From Diphasiastrum complanatum (lineage: Eukaryota; Streptophyta; Lycopodiopsida; Lycopodiales; Lycopodiaceae), in contig CM055103.1 in assembly GCA_029204225.1 (NCBI GenBank), positions 3,319,224 through 3,383,223 of the forward strand: 64,000 bases of DNA, in the 5' to 3' direction. This document shows, one piece after another, positions 9,954-20,569 of the stretch; the first letter of the stretch is position 1, and every line of letters begins with the position of its first letter. Below the pieces are notes generated by a model, which worked only from the letters and a program-made list of their open reading frames with translations, had not been told where the DNA came from and ran no database searches. Both the position numbers and the translations under genes were made by a program.

Positions 9954-11130
9954 CGTTGCTATGGTTGGGTTCACAAGTATAAGTCTAGCTACTGTAGTTC
10001 TTGGATCGACCGACACCAAAAATATTCCTTCGACTGATTGTGATATTGGTAGAGAATCTACCAACAATTGGCAAGATGCTAGATGATGGTCTCCAAGTTG
10101 ATTTTGGAAAAGATGCTTGCTTGGTTAAGAGGGACGGTGATGTCATGGTAGCAAGTGGGACTAGATGTGGTAATCTTTTCAAGATTGATGCTAATCCTTG
10201 TGGAAGTGTGGCCAAGAGGCGCTTGGATCATCTCAAGGAGGATAAGGCAAGTGATGTGACTCAACCTATGTTCCAAGATGGTGCTTTGGCAAAAGCAGAT
10301 AGAGATGGTTATTACCAAGGAGGGTGACTTCTCATCAAATATCTTATCTTGTGCATTTGGATGATCTCATTTCGTCATGTAGAAGCAAAGATGGTGCCAT
10401 TTCATGTGACTTCTTTTTTAAAAACTTGAATTGGAAGTATCTTTTATCAATGGTGCTTGATAAGAAGATTGCAATAGTTGATAATTTGGGGATCATTAGA
10501 GGAGTTTTGATTTCCAAAAAGACCCTTTAAGAATTTGTGCAAGATGCCCTTTTTATTATTAAAATATTATAGCACTAATACATTTGACTTGCCATAACTT
10601 TTTAATTGTAGCTCAAAAATATGTCATCTAACACATTATTGGAAAGCCCTTGTCGAGCGCTTTCCAATGCACCAAACTCCGCTAAATTTGGACTTACCAC
10701 TAGAAAGTTATGCCATTTTTAGTATGGAATCAAAATGTGGACTCAAAAAGTTACGTTACGTAGATTTCAAATTTGAGTGTTTTGATTGGTCCATGTGTAA
10801 GAAACATTTGAGAAAAAATATAAAAAGAATCTTTACCAAGGGTCTTTTTTGGATTTAGAACTCCTTTTAGATCAATGTGCTTTGCCAAAATTCCTTGGCA
10901 TATAAGGATTAAGGAGGATCTCATCTCAATCAAGAGGATGATGGTAGGATTTTCAAATCTACCAAAAATCCAAGTGCATGATAGAGATTTGCCAAGGCTT
11001 GAGGAGGAGTCTTCTCAACACATGGTTTCATGGAGATCATCAAGAGGCAAGGCCTAGTCTATGAGGCTCACAATACATGGCAAAGAGGGACAATTTTCAG
11101 GTTGTATCTACTTCCACACATTCCCATTTG
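9954..11130 (+). mobile_element. Composite R copy R2 (truncated)
   Basis: R2 carries the copia PR remnant (from about 10040, KMLDDGLQVDFGK) and the start of ORF-R. It is interrupted by M1 at 10499-10866. ORF-R resumes at 10875 but stops soon after SRGKA because GAG has become TAG. Homology ends near 11130 inside the FASL codons, where the sequence switches to Gyp-N on the opposite strand. Confidence 0.6.
10499..10866. mobile_element. M1, MITE-like element with TTA duplication
   Basis: This is a 368 bp noncoding insertion in R2. Its ends are imperfect inverted repeats of about 28 bp (GAGGAGTTTTGATTTCC at the left; the reverse complement of the right end reads AAGGAGTTCTAAATCC; both continue into AAAAAGACCC). 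It is flanked by TTA (10496-10498 and 10867-10869). R3 and R6 lack the insertion and read GGGATCTTTAGATC at this point, which is the expected empty site with one TTA. Three-base TTA duplications and short TIRs suggest a PIF/Harbinger Tourist-like MITE (inference). Confidence 0.75.
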
Positions 11131-11522
11131 CTTCTCTTCAAATCCAGCACAAAAAAGTGGCTCTTGATGGACTTCTGATTCTGCTTGAGCTAACTTTTGC
11201 ACTAAGACTTCTTTTGCTTTTGGCACCAACTTCAGGAACTCTCCCAATGAAATATTGATCTTGCTAGATAAAATATTCATGATCAGTTCTGTTTGCGATG
11301 CTTCTGGTTCAATCATGATGATGCAACTGATCATTCATATCCATACGTGAATTTCTTGGTGGCTGCAATGGTGAAGAACGAACTTCGACTGTTGCTTTAG
11401 CTGCTTCAAGCTCCTCTTATTCTTGCAGATGTTTATTCCACTGTCTCAGATCCTGATATCTTCTTTTTTCTACATGAAAATTGGGATAGACTCCAGATGC
11501 TATTGGTATATCGGTTATGCTT
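11131..11522 (-). pseudogene. Gyp-N gag-PR spacer (N2), broken
   Basis: Minus-strand sequence related to 24600-25010 of copy N3. It includes the EPEASQTEL, SSKINISLGEFLKLVPKAK and QPLLFAG-like segments that precede the Gyp-N protease. The protease proper is missing, because the copy is cut at 11131 where it meets R2. Stops occur between 11340 and 11520. Confidence 0.55.
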
Positions 11523-12727
11523 CTATGCTCTGGTGACCACCATCAAGGGTACATTTGATTTATTCTGAGCTACTGGTCTTTGCTTAATAGTTATCAAATT
11601 TACAGGTGCTATAGCTAGTGGTGGCTTTGGTCTTGCTGGATAGTCTTTATAGCAATGCCCATAACCACAGTCATGACAAAATGGTACAAATTTTTCTTTA
11701 TTTGGAAATTCTGCAACTCTGTGATTTTCTCTACATGCAAAGCATCCAAGTGGTGCTCTGGTCCAGTTTCTAGATGCTTGTTGTTGCGCGGCAGCATAAA
11801 TAGCATATTGTTCTGAAGATCCACCCTCTTGATCATTACCATAGTTCCATTGCTCAGCACTTCTGTACGGTTCTGGTTCCATTAAATTGGTAGGAGGAGC
11901 AGGGTGCTTTGGTGGGGCAGGTAAGGCTAAACGCTTCGGGTATCCAAGAGTAGATTGTCAAGGTCTAGCTGCTAGATTTCCTCCATATTGTGGTTCTCGA
12001 TATCCCATTTGGGCATACCGTTGCTGAATTATCCGAGGATTAAAATTGCAAAAAGCAGTCTCATGGGCAAGCGAATTACACAAATGGCATACACAAATTT
12101 CCATTCACTTTTTCAATTGAGGACACTCATTCACTGTGTGATTTCTTGTACAAAGAGAACACCAGACATTTTCCCTGGTAGGAAAAGTCTTCAAAACTTC
12201 TCAGGTTCCTTGTTCACTTGTCCATGGAAATCTTCCAATGCTTTGATATTCTCATCAAATTGCGACTGCAACTTTTCCATTTGTTTCTGCTGGTTCTTCC
12301 CAAGTTTCTCGAACTCGTTGAGCATCATTTCTGTAGTAGCGTTGACATTCGTAGATGCAATAGTGGTGGATGTAATAGTAGTCTACCATGCTGTATAAGG
12401 CAACATACTGATATTCGGCTCATCATCTGAATCTTCATCCTCCTCCCAAATTGCATCATCCATAACATTCTGCAAGAGTGCATAGTCATTATGGCTTTTC
12501 ATCTCACGTCTGATTCGTTTAGGTAGACCTGACAAAAACCACATAGTCATGGCATTTTCGCTAATTAGCTCAGGGTCGCACTCAGATCTGAGGCGTTTCA
12601 CCCTTTCAATGTAATCTCGAACCATTTCCCACTTTTTCATTTTAATTTTACTTAAAAGTAGGAAAAGGTCTTCCATAAACTTCCGAGGTTTGAATCGTGT
12701 GATAGGGGCTCTTTTAACAACTCCCAA
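11523..12727 (-). pseudogene. gag of Gyp-N copy N2 (broken)
   Basis: In minus-strand order it has the capsid end (FKPRKFMEDLFLLLSKIK, ERVKRLRSECDPE), an acidic EEDEDSDDE run and a Gln-rich coiled-coil-like piece. These are followed by nucleocapsid-like fingers. One finger reads CFACRENHRVAEF, a CX2CX3HX4C pattern with its last Cys changed to Phe. A second Cys/His cluster reads CHDCGYGHCYKDY. Several stops and shifts lie around 11890-12390. This copy keeps the knuckle region that N1 and N3 have lost. Confidence 0.65.
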
Positions 12728-13053
12728 TCTGTACGCTCAGTTTCATCTTGATTATAGTACCAATCTTGTGTTGTGCCTATTAAGGCCATAGGAAACAACT
12801 TAAGTTTATCTTGGGAAAAAAATTCAATCAATCGATACTTCTCAAAAAATGAAAAAATTTATCAGAATCCAAATCAGAATGTATCAGATTTGACCCAAAT
12901 TTTGGCAGAGACTTGATCTGAAAAATCAGAACCTAAAAATAGTACTGGTGATGGTTCTCTAGGCGAAGATTGACTCGGCAAAGGTTCAATAGTGCTATTT
13001 TGAGAAAAAAAACTCTTTGATCAACTTTTCTGACAATTTCTATGCAAATAACC
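12728..13053 (-). other. Gyp-N gag start and leader (N2)
   Basis: This holds a short remnant of the capsid N-terminus (ETERTDW and LKLFPMALIG on the minus strand). It then jumps to leader sequence matching 2400-2640 of copy N1. About 120 bp containing the gag start are deleted between them. It ends at 13053 inside the LTR rather than at a primer site. Confidence 0.5.
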
Positions 13054-13678
13054 TTTTCTGATAGTATAGTTCAGATTTCAGCATGAATGAAGATCCACAT
13101 CTAACTCTAACATCCATTAACCCTAAACATTAACACTACATCCATTAACACTAAATCCACAACAAAATAGCTTACTCTTTCTCTCTCTCCCTTTCTCCAT
13201 CATAAAAAGTATAATGACATGCAATCCCAATAACAATCAGATCCAACAATTAGCAAAATCCAAAAAAAGCATGAGAGAGGGAGGAAAAGTGATAGAGAGC
13301 AAGGACATTCATCAATCCATTTCACAAGAGAACCAATCTGCTTTATTGAAATGAGAAAATGAACATGTGTAGGAACTCAAGTTGGTCTCTTTTTATAGTA
13401 GAGAGGAGGACCCTAGCCTCTGAATCCTATTGCTTCATTTCTGCCTCTCTAATTATTCAAATTCAAAAAAAAGTGAGAACCATCCAAAATTGGAGAGAAA
13501 CCCAACTTTATTCACTAACTTGACATTTAGGCCCTTCAACATTAAAAGTCCCGCAAAAAGAACTAAAGTCCATTTATTGACTTGTAATTAATCAAATCTC
13601 TATGTGATCATTGGGTTGGACTTACACACGAAGGGTGCCAAATGCCTCTCACTTATTAACTAGGGTTAGGGTTGCCTT
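13054..13678 (-). repeat. Gyp-N LTR fragment (N2)
   Basis: A partial Gyp-N LTR, minus orientation, matching 61915-62540. It includes the TATA-type motif (minus strand TATAAAAAG, near 13394-13402). Both LTR ends are missing. The lower-coordinate end joins leader sequence and the upper end breaks at GTTGCCTTAG into Cop-3. Confidence 0.65.
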
Positions 13679-13941
13679 AGTTAGAATTAAGTAGAATCAC
13701 TGTGCTACTGTACTGCGGGTCCTATCAGTTGATAAGGATCAGTTGGCCTTGCCACAAGGCAAGTCGACGGAACACGCGTCCCGCAAACGGCAATTTGGGT
13801 CATGCATGGGTTGCCTGAGTGAACAACTACATGTACAGTGTCATTTCATTTTGAGAAATACAGTTGCTATGTGAGCTTGTTGTGGAGAGTGTTTTCTCTA
13901 TGTGTTACTGTGTAGCATGATCTGTGTTCCTGTTCGAAGCA
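13679..13941 (+). repeat. Cop-3 LTR, 3' part
   Basis: The sequence up to 13941 ends in CA and is followed after ten bases by a copia-type primer site, as expected for a 5' LTR. The LTR start is missing, because the piece begins inside a Gyp-N LTR break. No second copy of this LTR occurs in the window. Confidence 0.5.
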
Positions 13942-13951
13942 AATTCTAAGT

Positions 13952-13964
13952 TGGTATCAGAGCC
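13952..13964 (+). other. Cop-3 primer binding site
   Basis: TGGTATCAGAGCC is complementary to the 3' end of initiator methionine tRNA, the usual primer for plant Ty1/copia elements. The same core occurs at 33425 and 50730. Confidence 0.75.
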
Positions 13965-15108
13965 ATATAGGGAGTGTACATAGTACAACATCGCCGTTGA
14001 AGAGAGCTTCGAGAAAACTGTCTTATGAGAGTTCGGGGTTTACGGTGGGTTGAAGACGGAAGGAGAAACACTAGTGCAGAGAGTTTAGCACAAAGAAGCT
14101 TGGTGAGCTTGAGACTGTGTGAGGATTCAGAGACAAGGGTTGTCGGCTGAATCATAACCTCAGCAAACAGAATTTTGAAATTCTAAAGCAGGCTATTTGG
14201 TGTTTGCAGTCAGTGTGCATTCAATCGGACACCGTTTGACACACCGATTGAAGCATTAGCTTTCCGGTGGTAGGGCGACCTTAGAACAGTTGATTTGGCT
14301 AGCCAGAGAGTTGTAAACAACAAGCCAAGATCAAAGTTGTGAGAAAAATCATGGCCTAGGGTTTGGAAGCAGAAAATCGAAGTTTTCTCTCTATACTGAT
14401 CCATTTTTGAAGTTGTAAAAGCCTGTAGGAGGGTGCCCTGGCAGTGCAAACCAGATCAGAAGAGGCTGTGGACATCCGCGACCCAGAGAGAGAGATGGTT
14501 GAGGATTCTTGAGGGAAGCCATAGCTGGGAAGAGAGAGAGTAGGTGGCCACGAGTAGGGAGGTCATGGACAGATTGCACTACATGAAGGTAAGTGGCAAC
14601 TCCGTGTTTCATGGATCCAAAGATGTGGTTCAATGCCCAAAAGAAATCTAGATCGTTGGATCCAGATAGAAGATAATGAATGGAAGAGATGAGCTTCCAT
14701 TGGGTCTTTGGATTGCTATGAGCCATTAGATGTTGTTGAAGAGGGCTTGAAGAAGTGAAGTGCATTTTGGCCTTCAACTTCATTAAAAATTTTCATACTA
14801 AAATTGGAGTTGGGTCCCTTCACAAGTGAAGAGTGAAGTTTCTTCAAGGTGAAGAAACAGTTAAAAAACAAAAAAAATCTCTATTTTTGGGTCCTTTGTC
14901 CGTTTTGACCCAAACGAAAGGTGATAACCTCCAAACGACGGGAACTCGGACTGTATCTATAAGTACGGTACATCAAAATAGAGTGATCGTAGCGGAGAAA
15001 GTGTCCGGAGTGCGCCAAAAGTGATCTCACCATTCCACTGGGCACGTTGTTGGGAGTTGACGACTGAGTGCATTTTGGAAGGCGACGCCGATTTGCCTTT
15101 CAAATTGG
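13965..15108 (+). other. Cop-3 internal 5' region, no convincing gene
   Basis: This is about 1.1 kb after the primer site. It is more GC-rich than its surroundings, with GA-rich stretches and no long frame on the plus strand. Minus-strand open stretches (for example 14391-14783) show no recognisable domain and are probably chance. It joins Gyp-P RNase H sequence at about 15108. The element is decapitated: neither gag nor pol follows. Confidence 0.4.
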
Positions 15109-15890
15109 TGGCGTTGATCGACTTTAGACATAGTTGGATCCATTACTCCGGATGATAAGAATAGTACTGTCTCTTCAGCCCATCTAGGAGTAGCGTCTAT
15201 TTGCAATAGGTGGGCATCAGGTAAATCATCATTTCTTAGTTCTGTGACTTTCTCGGCTGATGGTATCCTAGATAAATGATCGGCAAGACAATGTTGCATA
15301 CCTTCTCTTACAATAATCTTAAAGTTGAACTCTAGAAGGATAAGTAGCCATCTTGCTATATGACCAGTGTTGCATGGTTTATTCAACAGATATAGCAATG
15401 CTTGATGATCGGTATAGAATCTAAATTGATTTCCTAGCAGATAATGGCATAATTTTTGTACAACATATATCATTGTTAAAGTTTCTCTTCCAGTTGTGGA
15501 ATAATTTACTTCAGCAGAAACTGATTGTATATTGAGGATTCGAATTGTGTAATGTTTCCCAAAATCTCCCGCCTGTGTTAGGATGACTCCAATAGAAGAG
15601 TTACCAGCGTCAGTATGAACATGGAATTCCAATTGGGAGTTCAGTGCTCGGAGAATGGGTGCAGTGACAAGTGCATGCTTCAACTACTTGTATTCTTTCT
15701 TTGGTCCATTTTGGATTTGTAGCATCTTCATAAAATTAATCTAGCTTTTCCTACAAAATCGAGAATAAATATGCGATAATAATCACAATGGCCTACGAAG
15801 ATATAGATTAAATTTTTCTTACCATGGCCGGTAGTGGCATTTTTTTAGATTCAGCAAAATTCCATACTTCCTGCATTGGAAGAATTTGGT
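15109..15890 (-). pseudogene. Gyp-P RNase H fragment
   Basis: The minus-strand RNase H domain is open from 15683 to the junction. It includes FHVHTDAG, GVILTQAGDFGK, LLGNQFRFYTDHQALLYLL, QHCLADHLSRIPSAEK and RWAEETVLFL. The catalytic Glu is replaced by Gly (STTGRETL). The 15684-15890 part matches the connection segment with a shift. The last codons before 15109 belong to Cop-3, so the apparent C-terminus is chimeric. Confidence 0.7.
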
Positions 15891-15911
15891 GGATGCAACC
15901 AAAATTGCCAT

Positions 15912-16781
15912 TGTAATTTGGTCTTATCATGCACTAATCTAAGTGAGTTGTCAATGTCACCAATGTTTGGTAAAACTCCTCGATTTATAACTCACTTCCA
16001 ATGCTGAATTCTCTTGATTTACCCAAATACATGCTTAAAACTTGAAACTTGCCAATTAAGCATCCTATCACTTTTATCTAATCAACCGAAAAGACTACTA
16101 CGCATAACATATCTCTTTTCATACATGACAAGTAGAAGTCAACAATCTAATTCTAAGCATTTAACATCACAACTCTGGCCTGTCATTTCGGTTAACTCAA
16201 ATAAGATCTACTCAATTATCGTACTTCTTACGTGATCCCTATTCACGAACTATGGATCTATAATCTCTCATTCACTCGACAAATAGACGAGTCTTTCTCA
16301 CATTCACAATTCACGTCAATTCATATCAGAATACTACAAGTTTTCAACACACAATCATATACAACAAATAGTACATGGAAATGGTAAGACGTACTCCAAC
16401 GATTCTCATTCCAATGACAGTAGCTTCTTACAAAACTTCAAGCAAACGATGCAGCCCACTCATCAACTCCGCTAATCACTAGTCTGATCACCAACACATC
16501 GTATCGACTATCCTTTTCTAGATTGCCCATCGGCTCTCCCATCTCTAGACTATTCGATCTCTACACACTCACACTCTTCCCATCATCAACTCTGGTTGCA
16601 TCCCCCTCTTTCCTCCACCTCTCTTTTTTTCTATTATTTTCTAATTCTTACTTGCCATCGAGTTTCTTGGCTGTGTCGCTTTCTACAACCAAATATTGTT
16701 GAACTTCCCACTAACAGGTCACATCCAAGTAACTCTTACATAACTAACTATTCTTTCCTCAACTCATGGTCTTACACAACA
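15912..16781 (-). repeat. Putative complete Gyp-P LTR (R3)
   Basis: 870 bp. On the minus strand it starts TGTTGTGTAAGAC at 16781 and ends with AAATTACA at 15912, so it has TGT and ACA termini. It matches 28770-29612 and 56771-57636 end to end. Immediately downstream on the minus strand lies TGGCAATTTTGGTTGC, in the position of a primer site but not one I can match to a tRNA. The assignment to Gyp-P rests on its position before gag at 29613 and 56770. Confidence 0.6.
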
Positions 16782-17138
16782 AGATGCAATGGTTGGGTTC
16801 ACAAGTAAAAGTCTAGCTACTGTAGCTCTTGGATCAACCGACATTAGAAATATTTTTCGACTGATTGTGATATTGGTAGAGAATCTACCAACAATTGGCA
16901 AGATGCTAGATGATGGTCTCCAAGTTGATTTTGGAAAAGATGCTTGCTTGGTTAAGAGGGATGGTGATGTCATGGTAGCAAGTGGGACTAGATGTGGTAA
17001 TCTTTTCAAGATTGATGCTAATCATTGTGGAAATGTGGCCAAGAGGAGCTCCGATCAGCTCAAGGAGGATAAGGCAAGTGATGTACCTCAACCTCTGTTC
17101 CAAGATGGTTCTTTGGCAAAAGCACATGGAGATGGTTA

Positions 17139-17887
17139 TTGCCAAGGAGGTCTACTCCTCATGAAATATCTTATCTTGTTCATTTGGATGATCTCATTTT
17201 ATCATGTAGAAGCAAATATGGTTCCATTTCATGTGACTTCTTATTTAAAAACTTCAATTGGAAGTATATTTTATCAATGGTGCTTGATAAGAAGATTGCA
17301 ATAGTTGATAATTTGGGGATCTTTAGATCGATATGCTTTGCCAAAATTCCTTGGCATATAGGGATTAAGGAGGATCTCATCTCAATCAAGAGGATGATGG
17401 TAGGATTTTCAAATCTACCAAAAATCCAAGTGCGTGATGGAGATTTCCCAAGGCTTGAGGAGGAGTCTTCTCAACACATGGTGTCATGGAGATCTTCAAG
17501 AGGCAAGGCCGAGTCTATGAGGCTCACAATACATGGCAAAGAGGGGCAATTTTCAGGTTGTATCTACTTCAACACATTCACATTTGCTTCTCTTCCATTA
17601 TTTGATGTAACATCTTGCTTTATTGAGATTTCTACATCTCAAGTTTAAGTAAGGCAATACTAGTTTTGTATGATGCCTATAGTATGGACATTTTATTTCT
17701 TCTCATTGATGGCTTAGATATGTTTCCAAATCATTTTGAAAGCGAGTGCTTGTGTCATCAAATGTATGCTCTTGGATCTAGTAAGAGCAAGAATGAGTTT
17801 GTTACTCATAGTGTGAAAAATCATGTTTTTACATGTTGTGAGGCAATTTGTAAACTTCCAGGGGCGCATTTTGGCTACCCCTTCTAG
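17139..17887 (+). pseudogene. ORF-R in R3 (broken)
   Basis: Open from 17139 to 17648, then closed by a small change at EISTSQ (the other copies read SQSSSKA). It continues in another frame from 17666 to about 17858 (DILFLLIDGLDMFPNHFES, KNHVFTCCEAIC). Homology to ORF-R ends at about 17858, where the GC-rich block begins without the last 100 codons. Confidence 0.5.
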
Positions 17888-18752
17888 GGAATTTTAGTGT
17901 ACTAAGCACCTTATGCTCTTGATATCGACCTAGGACCTCTCCTTAAACACACTTCACCCTTGCTTGATTTGTTGCTTGCACAGCTTCTGTATTGTGGCAT
18001 TCATGTGAATCCAAAGTAAGCACCTTATCATACTCGTGATATCGACCTAGGACATGTTCTTCAACACACCTAATCCTTGTCTGGTGCTTGTGGAGCTTCT
18101 GTGGTGTTGTGAATTCTAGTAGAACAGCATGGATTCAAACTTCCATCCAAATCCTTGCGTCACGACTCTCCTTCTTAGAAAAGCAAAGACAGAAATGTGG
18201 ATCTATGTTGGCTCTAAGTGCAGGCCCACAAACTCACAACCAGATGCTAATTCATCTATTGGGAGCTAACCTTTGTGATAGGTACGTACGCCTTACAAAC
18301 ATGTAAAATTGATATATCAATCCCTCCAACTCCGCCATGCCTATTATGCAAGGGTATTAAAAGTGGTGGTTTAAGAATGCTTCTTAGGGTGAGAACTCAA
18401 TTAGGACGTGGTATCAATGCAAGTTAAACCACACTTTCCCCTTGCCAGGCTGAGTGGGAGTAGGCTAGTGGCATTCCAAGAGGTCTAGATACCTATAATT
18501 ACACTTTTGAGGAGCTTCAACAAGAAGAAGGTGCACGAGAAGAGGAGATGCTCTAGTGGTGGGATTTGGAGGCGAATGATTCAATAGCTGGTCGGAGGAA
18601 CTAATTAAAGTTGGAAGCTAATTTTCAAATTTTGGCCTCGTCCATCAAAAGGTTGGAAGCACACAAAGCCTCATGCATGATTCAACTATTTACCGGGTCT
18701 AAATCTTTAGTTCACAATAAGAGAATTGTATTTGAAAATAGATCACCCAAAA

Positions 18753-18811
18753 GCGGCCTTAGCTCAATGGTAAAGCATTGGGGTCTTGTTATGAGGTGCT
18801 CGCAGGCTCCA
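18753..18811 (+). pseudogene. tRNA-like remnant in R3
   Basis: It has the 5' half (CCTTAGCTCAATGGTAAAGC) and the 3' acceptor strand (AGGCTCC) of the 99-nt tRNA-like sequence at 60064-60162. About 40 nt covering the anticodon 3' side and T arm are deleted. The deletion ends lie in CTCGC and CCCGC, so a short direct repeat may have mediated it. Confidence 0.5.
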
Positions 18812-18971
18812 ACACCACTTTTGAATTCCTTCTTCTTTTTTATCGAATCCATGCATGCGACAAGGGAGCGAGGAGAGCGAGAACAACGATTACATACACA
18901 CAGATTACAAGGTAGCGTCAGCAGCAATAATCGCTATTAAATTCTTCCAATCAGAATAGCATCCAACGATT

Positions 18972-18998
18972 CCTTCTTCTTCTTCTTCTTCTTCTTCT
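18972..18998. repeat. CTT microsatellite
   Basis: A run of about nine CTT triplets. The same locus is GAA in R5 (about 46020-46043, opposite strand) and shorter in R6 (about 60326-60350). Confidence 0.85.
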
Positions 18999-19500
18999 AC
19001 ACTCACAACAGTACTCAGGTTTGATAGCAAAACAGATCAATGCATGTACTAACTCAAAGATATTGTGCTGATCAGCTTTCTCACCATAAATTTCAAACCA
19101 TGTTTAATCATTCATGAATTGTTCACATGATTGTCAAGGAATGAATCATTTGAGCTCTCAACATAGCAGCAGAAATTTGTATTGATCAGACAAACAAACC
19201 ATATGCACGAATTCAAATTAATAAGCTTCGCATTACGACGTTCAGCCTTATTACCCAATGCATACATGCCTGCAGTCCGAGCCAGCCAAGCGCAAACAAA
19301 CTCGCGGCTGGATTATTCAGATTTCGCTTCAAACAAATCTAGCTAAAACTCATGTGCACCAAGTTGGGAATAAGAAGCGAGATATCTATAGCCACTGCAT
19401 GCATGCCTGCAGTTGTTTCGCATCATGCATGCATCGTAACGAGAATGAAAATTAATTGCTCCTTAATTATGATGGATGTGGCTTAATCAGAAACAAATCT

Positions 19501-19960
19501 GCCAGGAAACGCAGGAAAAGAGTTCGGGAGCCCAGATATATATATATATATATATATATATGCAATTTATTAAACAAGAAGCTATTTTAAAGACGATAAA
19601 GGCATTTTGGAGGATGGGTACAAGTGGAGAAAGGATGGTCAGAAAGCTGTAAAGAACAGTCCTCACCCGAGGTGCCTATACATACCCTCTGAAAATTCAA
19701 AGCATTACTATTGTTTATGAGGTGAAATTATAAACATAGATTGTCAACATGACTAATCTCTAATTTGCAGAAGCTATTACCGCTCTACTTACAACAAGTG
19801 CTCAGTGAAGAAGACAGTAGAGCGTTCATTTGAGGATCCTGGCTTAGTCATTACAACCTACGAAGGATTTCATGTGCATCCCAGTCCGAGGATCACTTTT
19901 TCTAGACAGTACTATTCCATTATCGAGACTGGTTTATTGGCAGCTTTTTTCAAACACTAG
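19501..19960 (+). pseudogene. WRKY: WRKY transcription factor gene fragment (two exons)
   Basis: The plus strand encodes a degenerate WRKY DNA-binding domain split by an intron. Upstream is a basic stretch, RKRRKRVREPRY (19501-19539), then a TA microsatellite, then TRS and LEDGYKWRKDGQKAVKNS (about 19574-19671). A 99 bp intron with GT and AG ends (19672-19770) splits the Arg of PRSYYR, as in many WRKY genes. Exon 2 (19771-19960) has YYRSTYNKCSVKK, DPGLVITTYEGFHVH and a stop at 19958-19960. The core motif is WRKDGQK (Tyr to Asp), and the first zinc-binding Cys is Ser. Layout and wording resemble group IIc. A TAA and a frame change near the microsatellite make it non-functional. Confidence 0.85.
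19535..19561. repeat. TA microsatellite inside the WRKY fragment
   Basis: About 13 TA units lie between the PRY and TRS codons of the WRKY fragment, where intact group IIc genes usually have only two or three residues (for example AFM). Copies in R5 and R6 carry the same expansion at different lengths. Confidence 0.8.
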
Positions 19961-20280
19961 GCCAGTATCATTAGCTGATCCACATATCAGATCTCAGCTT
20001 GGAATGCAAATTAGAGGAGAACATCAACTACCTCAGTTGGATAGAGGCCTTTTTGAGGACATGCTGCCATCGACAATCCACATGTACTCAACATATATAA
20101 TAGTTGTTTCATCCCATCACGGGTTTTATAAAGTACTACAACTGCGATTTGAATAGTCTGCAGCAGTCGTTGCTCCTCCTCCTAAAACAAATTATATATG
20201 ATGTCAAAGGATTCACGCATGTAGAGCTCCATCTTTGATTCGATGTAGCTGGCTATTCGTTGTACATTTGACATGGCACA

Positions 20281-20553
20281 CCCTTTAAGAATTCGTGCAA
20301 GATGTAGTTTCTAATGGTATCTCAGAAGTATGTCATCTAACATATCATTGGAAAGCTACCATACTCCGCTAAATTCGGACCTATCACAAAAAAGTTATGC
20401 CATTTTTAGTTTGGAATCAAAATGTGGACTCAAAAAGTTACGTTACGTAGATTTCAAATTTGAGTGTTTTGATTGGTCCTTGTGTAAGAAAAAATTGAAA
20501 AAATATATAAAAAGAATTTTTACAAAGGGTCTGTTTTGGATTTAGAACTCCTA
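20281..20553. mobile_element. M2, truncated MITE-like element
   Basis: Matches M1 from CCCTTTAAGAATT to the right end AACTCCTA, with about 90 bp missing internally and the outer 20 or so bases of the left inverted repeat lost. The right end is followed by TAATG. It sits between the end of R3 and Gyp-P integrase. Confidence 0.6.
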
Positions 20554-20569
20554 TAATGTTCGGCTGGCT

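Larger units (their letters stand above)
16782..20273 (+). mobile_element. Composite R copy R3 (longest)
   Basis: R3 holds, in order, the copia PR remnant (about 16860-17130), ORF-R (17139-17887, broken) and a shortened GC block near 17868. Next come the 117 bp tandem pair, a noncoding stretch with ATTGATATATCAAT, the tRNA-like remnant, a CTT run and the WRKY fragment with its exon 2. It ends near 20273 at M2. Most of the GC block is lost relative to R1 and R6. R3 gives the fullest view of the captured gene. Confidence 0.6.

Noticed and set aside
14391-14783. 130-codon minus-strand frame in Cop-3
   Set aside because: No domain, opposite to the element's sense strand, and in a GA-rich leader where chance frames are common.
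18611-18940. 109-codon frame spanning the tRNA-like remnant in R3
   Set aside because: Copies in R5, R6 and R7 are shifted by indels, and the frame runs through a structured noncoding sequence.
19258-19455. 65-codon frame upstream of the WRKY fragment (also at 45562 and 60600) as a separate gene
   Set aside because: It is conserved only because the three repeat copies are similar; it has palindromic GCATGCATGC runs and no domain. It may be the 5' region of the captured WRKY gene.
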